DNA from: Xanthomonas indica
GTDB lineage: Bacteria; Pseudomonadota; Gammaproteobacteria; Xanthomonadales; Xanthomonadaceae
Direction of reading: 5' to 3'
NCBI RefSeq assembly: GCF_040529045.1
Contig: NZ_CP131914.1
Span: forward strand, 666,501 to 730,500
Length of the DNA stretch: 64,000 nt
Positions 60,406 through 64,000 of this stretch are shown one piece after another. The translations under genes were made by a program, and so were the position numbers. Position 1 is the stretch's first letter. Every line of letters starts with the position of its first letter. The notes below the pieces were generated by a model. It was not told the origin of the DNA, ran no database searches, and saw nothing but the letters and a program-made list of their open reading frames with translations.

Positions 60406-62010
60406 ATGCAACGACGCGATTTCCTCAAGAACGCCGCCGCCGCCTTCGCCGCCATGGGCTTGCCGGCGATGCCGATGCTCGGCCAGGCCGCCCCCGCGGT
60501 GGGCCTGCGCCGCCTGGGCAAGCCGCAGCCGTTCGACTACGCCTGGCTCAAGGGCCACGCGCGGGCCATGGCCGAGGCGCCGTACCAGAGCCACAAGCGG
60601 GTGCTGCCGGCGCCGGTGGAGGGATTGACCTGGGACCAGTACCAGTCGATCCGCTACCGCCAGGATCACGCGCTGTGGGCGGCCGAGCAGGGGCCGAAGT
60701 TTCAGGCCAAGTTCTTCCACCTGGGCCTGTACTTCAAGACGCCCGTGCACATGTTCGACCTGGTCGACGGGCAGGCGCAGGAACTGGCCTACGACAGCGC
60801 GGCGTTCGACTACGGCAGCAGCGGGCTGAAGGGCAAGCCGTTGCCGAAGGAACTGGGCTTCGCCGGCTTCCGCCTCAACACCAAGCAGGACACCGAGCGC
60901 GACTTCGCCGCCTTCCTCGGCGCCAGCTACTTCCGTGCGGTGGGCAAGGAAGGCCAGTACGGCCAGTCGGCGCGCGGGTTGGCGATCGACACCGGCACCG
61001 GTGGTCCGGAGGAATTCCCGGACTTCATCGCCTACTGGCTGGAACAGCCCAAGGCCGGCTCGGACACGGTGGTGGTCTATGCGCTGCTGGATTCGCCCAG
61101 CGTGGCCGGCGCCTACCGCTTCGCGATCACCAACGGCGACGTGCTGCTGATGGACATCGACAGCGCCCTGTATCCGCGCAAGACCATCGAGCGCATGGGC
61201 CTGGGTCCGTGCACCAGCATGTACCAGGTCGGCGAGAACGATCGCCGCATGGATTGGGACTGGCGCCCGGAGATCCACGACACCGACGGCCTGGCGATGT
61301 GGACCGGCGGCGGCGAGTGGATCTGGCGGCCGCTGTGCAATCCGCCGCACCTGCGCTTCAACATGTTCGTCGACGAGAACCCGCGCGGCTTCGGCCTGCT
61401 GCAGCGCGACCGCAACTTCGATCATTACCAGGACGACGGCGTGTTCTACGAGAAGCGCCCGTGCCTGTGGGTGGAGCCGAAGCAGGGCTGGGGCAAGGGC
61501 TCGGTGCAACTGGTGGAGATCCCCACCGTCGACGAGACCTTCGACAACATCGTCGCGTTCTGGAATCCGCAGGACAAGCCGCAGCCGGGCCAGGAACTGC
61601 TGTTCGGCTATCGCCTGTACTGGGGCGCGCAGCCGCCCGCGTCCTCGCCGCTGGCGCATTGCGTGGCCACCCGCACCGGCCTGGGTGGCGTGGTCGGGCA
61701 GAAGCGGCACTATTTCTCGTGGCGCTTTGCGGTGGATTTCGCCGGCGGCGAGCTGGCCAAGCTGGGCAAGGAGAAGGACGCCAAGGTCGAGGCGGTGCTG
61801 CAGCTCAACCGCGGCCGCACCGAGATCGTCTCGGCGCGGCCGCTGCACGAGATTTCCGGCTACCGCGCGATGTTCGACGTGGTGCCGCCGGACGACGGCA
61901 GCGAGCAGATCGACATCCGCCTGTACCTGCGCAGCGGCGAGCGGCCGCTGACCGAGACCTGGCTGTATCAGTGGACGCCGCCTCCGGCGGCCGAGCGCAA
62001 GCTGTATTGA
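60406..62010 (+). CDS. opgD: Glucans biosynthesis protein D
   Basis: The 534-residue product starts with a Tat-type signal (MQRRDFLKNAAAAFAAM, RRDFLK) and matches the MdoG/OpgD family (FDYAWLKGHARAMAEAPY, KFFHLGLYFKTPVHMFDLVDG, TSMYQVGENDRRMDWDWRPEIHDTDGL). It acts in the periplasm on osmoregulated periplasmic glucans, which in xanthomonads contribute to virulence and stress tolerance. It is monocistronic with a 235-bp upstream gap. Confidence 0.94.
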   Translation: MQRRDFLKNAAAAFAAMGLPAMPMLGQAAPAVGLRRLGKPQPFDYAWLKGHARAMAEAPYQSHKRVLPAPVEGLTWDQYQSIRYRQDHALWAAEQGPKFQAKFFHLGLYFKTPVHMFDLVDGQAQELAYDSAAFDYGSSGLKGKPLPKELGFAGFRLNTKQDTERDFAAFLGASYFRAVGKEGQYGQSARGLAIDTGTGGPEEFPDFIAYWLEQPKAGSDTVVVYALLDSPSVAGAYRFAITNGDVLLMDIDSALYPRKTIERMGLGPCTSMYQVGENDRRMDWDWRPEIHDTDGLAMWTGGGEWIWRPLCNPPHLRFNMFVDENPRGFGLLQRDRNFDHYQDDGVFYEKRPCLWVEPKQGWGKGSVQLVEIPTVDETFDNIVAFWNPQDKPQPGQELLFGYRLYWGAQPPASSPLAHCVATRTGLGGVVGQKRHYFSWRFAVDFAGGELAKLGKEKDAKVEAVLQLNRGRTEIVSARPLHEISGYRAMFDVVPPDDGSEQIDIRLYLRSGERPLTETWLYQWTPPPAAERKLY

Positions 62011-62118
62011 GCGCAACCGCGCGCGCTGCCTGCCGGCAGCGCGCGTGCTTGGATCGGGCATTGCGCTCGCATTTCAGTCCTGGCGCAGCCGGGTGTGCGA
62101 GCGTGGTGCGCATCGCGC

Positions 62119-62197
62119 GTCGCGGCTGAAGCCGCTCCGACAAGGATGCGCGGTCCCGGCAATGTGTTGCTGTGGGAGGGACTTCAGTCCCGACGCG
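62119..62197. repeat. REP type A next to type B
   Basis: A type A element at 62119-62141 (one base changed, CTCCGAC) is followed by a type B element at 62172-62197 (GTGGGAGGGACTTCAGTCCC). The order and spacing match half a unit of the 5.9 kb array. Confidence 0.8.
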
Positions 62198-62212
62198 GAA
62201 ATGGCTCCGCGT

Positions 62213-62986
62213 TCAGTGCTTGTCGGGCTCCTGCGGCGGCTTCTGCGGCGCGCCTTCCGTGCTGATGTCCTCGACATCGCCGATGTCGACCCGGCCCGGG
62301 GTGCGGCCGTCCCACACCTGGTCCTGCAGCTTCCAGTACGCGCTCGGTTCCCAGAACTGCTTGGCGTAGAACACTTCCGGATCGATGCTGCCGCCGCGCG
62401 GGCCGTTGATCGACAGCGGGCCGGCCGCGCCGGAGTGGCCGAGCAGGCCGCCGGTGCTGCGCATCGCCTCGCGCCGCAATACCGCTTCCTGGCGCGGCTT
62501 GGCGACCTGGTCGCCGTACTCGGCGAGCATGGACTTGTCGAGCTTGGCCGCGCGCTTGCGCTCGTCCGGGGTCAGCTGGTTCCAGTACTCCATCTTGCGC
62601 GCGCCGAACTGGTCGTAGCCGCGCTCGGCGGCCAGCGCCATCCACAGGAAGCCCATCGTATGGTCGGCAGCGCCGCCCTGGCCCTCCCAGTACATCTCGC
62701 CCAGCCGCGCCTGCGACGGCTTGTCGGCATAGCGGGCGGCCAACTGGTACTGCTTCCGGGCCTCGGCGTACTCGCCCTTCTTGTCGGCGCGAATGCCGGC
62801 GCGGCGATAGAACAGGTCCAGGTGCGCGTCGAGGAAGCCGTCGGTCAGCACCTGCGCCGGGATGTCCTGGAAGGTGTGGTCGCCCGGGGCCGCAGTGGCG
62901 AGGCCGGGCAGGGCGAGCAGCAGGGCACAGGCCAATGCGGTGCCGCTGCTGGCAAGAAATCCTCTGAACGAAAGCATGTTCCTCAT
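62213..62986 (-). CDS. Exported Sel1/TPR-like protein
   Basis: The 257-residue product has a signal peptide (FLASSGTALACALLLALPGLATAA) and a Sel1-like repeat stretch (KPSQARLGEMYWEGQGGAADHTMGFLWMALAAERG, about 90-125), with a Gly/Pro-rich C-terminal part ending GAPQKPPQEPDKH. Sel1 repeats mediate protein contacts. Its role is unknown. The start could also be ATG 62977. Confidence 0.8.
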   Translation of the reverse strand: MRNMLSFRGFLASSGTALACALLLALPGLATAAPGDHTFQDIPAQVLTDGFLDAHLDLFYRRAGIRADKKGEYAEARKQYQLAARYADKPSQARLGEMYWEGQGGAADHTMGFLWMALAAERGYDQFGARKMEYWNQLTPDERKRAAKLDKSMLAEYGDQVAKPRQEAVLRREAMRSTGGLLGHSGAAGPLSINGPRGGSIDPEVFYAKQFWEPSAYWKLQDQVWDGRTPGRVDIGDVEDISTEGAPQKPPQEPDKH

Positions 62987-63143
62987 CCCATGAGTGAGCG
63001 ATCGGCGCGATTCTAGGCATGCCGCCAGGTGCGCTCCATAGACTGATGGCATAGGAACAGACGCGCGTACGGCACGCGTCAGCCACGGTTCATCGCATCG
63101 TGCCGCGACGCACCAGCGCGGTGCGTCAGTGGTGACATCCGGG

Positions 63144-63764
63144 TTACAGCGGCAGCGCGATCTGCAGCGGATCGATGCGGCCTTCGCCGCGCATGATCTT
63201 CTTGAACTCGGGGCGGCTGACCGACACGTAGCGCTCGTTGCCGCCGATCTCCACCTGCGGGCCGTCCTGCACCGCGTGGCCGTTCTCGTCCACGCGCACG
63301 GTCATCGTCGCCTTGCTGCCGGTGTGGCAGATGGTCTTGATCTCCTGCAGTTCGTCGGCCCAGGCCAGCAGGTACTGGCTGCCCTCGAACAGTTCGCCGC
63401 GGAAATCGGTGCGCAGGCCGTAGCACAGTACCGGGATGCGCAGCCGGTCGACCACTTCGCTGAGCTGCCAGACCTGGGCGCGGCTGAGGAACTGGGCCTC
63501 GTCCACCAGCACGCAATGCAGCGGCCCGTGGTTGGCGATATCGGCCTCGATGGTGGCCAGCAGATCGGTCTCGGCGACGAAGGGCATGCCGTCGGCGCGC
63601 AGGCCGATGCGCGAGGCGACCACGCCGCTGCCGGCGCGGTGGTCCAGCCGCGGCGTCAGGATCGCCGTGCGCATGCCGCGCTCGCGATAGTTGTGTGCCG
63701 ACTGCAGCAGCGTGGTGGTCTTGCCGGCGTTCATCGCCGAATAGTAGAAATACAGTTTCGCCAT
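63144..63764 (-). CDS. tdk: Thymidine kinase (type II) with degraded zinc site
   Basis: The 206-residue product has the P-loop ([16 protein letters not shown]), the Walker [15 protein letters not shown], and the C-terminal lasso [14 protein letters not shown]. It phosphorylates thymidine for salvage. In E. coli-type enzymes four Cys bind structural zinc; here the equivalents read ICHTGSK and VSVSRP, so two or more cysteines are missing. ATG 63764 begins [15 protein letters not shown], the family start. Confidence 0.9.
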   Translation of the reverse strand: MAKLYFYYSAMNAGKTTTLLQSAHNYRERGMRTAILTPRLDHRAGSGVVASRIGLRADGMPFVAETDLLATIEADIANHGPLHCVLVDEAQFLSRAQVWQLSEVVDRLRIPVLCYGLRTDFRGELFEGSQYLLAWADELQEIKTICHTGSKATMTVRVDENGHAVQDGPQVEIGGNERYVSVSRPEFKKIMRGEGRIDPLQIALPL

Positions 63765-63899
63765 GCCGCCGATTCTAGCGCGGCGGCCGCGCGCCCCGGC
63801 CTTCGTCGGCCGAATCGCGAACGGGTTCAGCGCCGGCGCGGAGGCGGGGCGTCGCCGCCGGCCGGCGCCCGGTACAATGCGCGGCCAAGGGAAGTCTTC

Positions 63900-64000
63900 A
63901 TGCACGGTCTCAATCCTCCCCAACGCGCCGCGGTCCTGCATTGCGAGGGTCCGTTGCTGGTGCTGGCCGGTGCCGGCAGCGGCAAGACCCGCGTGATCGT
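63900..64000 (+). CDS. rep: Rep/UvrD-family DNA helicase (5' end only)
   Basis: The first 33 residues ([20 protein letters not shown] and on to the Walker A GAGSGKTR) match the N-terminus of superfamily I helicases of the Rep/UvrD group. The rest lies beyond the window. The MHGLNPPQ opening is closer to Rep than to UvrD. Confidence 0.8.
   Translation, partial: MHGLNPPQRAAVLHCEGPLLVLAGAGSGKTRVI

Overview
The window is high-GC (roughly two thirds G+C) chromosomal DNA of a xanthomonad, most likely Xanthomonas or a close relative in Lysobacteraceae. This rests on the origin cluster gyrB-recF-dnaN-dnaA next to rpmH-rnpA-yidC-mnmE, the linked tonB-exbB-exbD-exbD-pdxJ block, the many TonB-dependent receptor and LacI-type signals, and the abundant REP hairpins with core GGAGCGGCTTCAGCCGCG that are typical of this group. 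No phage, insertion sequence, rRNA, tRNA or CRISPR array was recognised. Very long open frames antisense to real genes are common because of the base composition and were left out.

Layout. 1-5.8 kb: a secreted LamG-fold protein (cut by the window edge) and a large TonB-dependent receptor face away from a ketodeoxygluconate-type sugar kinase, and two identical LacI-like operators lie between them. 5.8-8.1 kb: a REP array, fabV and a second REP cluster. 8.1-10.6 kb: a NarL-type two-component pair and an ICMT-like methyltransferase. 10.6-12.7 kb: lldR-lldD with two LldR-type operators, one centred on the lldR start codon. 13-14.9 kb: Ku with a small upstream partner, and a small acidic-tailed protein. 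14.9-20.2 kb: an aldehyde dehydrogenase / alcohol dehydrogenase / DUF779 cluster on the minus strand, read from a clear sigma-54 promoter opposite an AcoR-like enhancer-binding regulator. 20.3-31.5 kb: a second TonB receptor, tyrB, a divergent FAD monooxygenase/MarR pair with a palindromic operator, fbp, several small exported or membrane proteins, a 2OG-Fe(II) oxygenase and a PA0069-type radical SAM protein. 31.9-37.9 kb: cardiolipin synthase, pdxJ, an extra exbD, and tonB-exbB-exbD1-exbD2. 38-41 kb: a TPR protein, an M48 lipoprotein protease and a CPBP protease.

The origin region occupies 41-50.7 kb. On the minus strand, read in the transcription direction, the order is dnaA, dnaN, recF, gyrB. 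rpmH, rnpA and yidC run divergently on the plus strand. An AT-rich stretch with DnaA boxes lies between dnaA and dnaN. Three near-perfect parS palindromes (TGTTCCACGTGGAACA type) sit at the end of recF, inside recF, and between recF and dnaN, so this is also the centromere-like region.

Beyond the origin, 50.8-53.5 kb encodes the most unusual protein in the window: a 913-residue predicted lipoprotein that joins a NodB-type polysaccharide deacetylase, a caspase-like (C14) domain with an intact His/Cys dyad, and C-terminal TPRs. It is followed by mnmE, a QorB-like reductase divergent from an HxlR regulator, an orphan ABC ATPase, a fatty-acid desaturase, an EF-hand protein, mutM, Tat-exported opgD, a Sel1-like protein, a thymidine kinase with a degraded zinc site, and the start of a Rep/UvrD helicase cut by the right edge.
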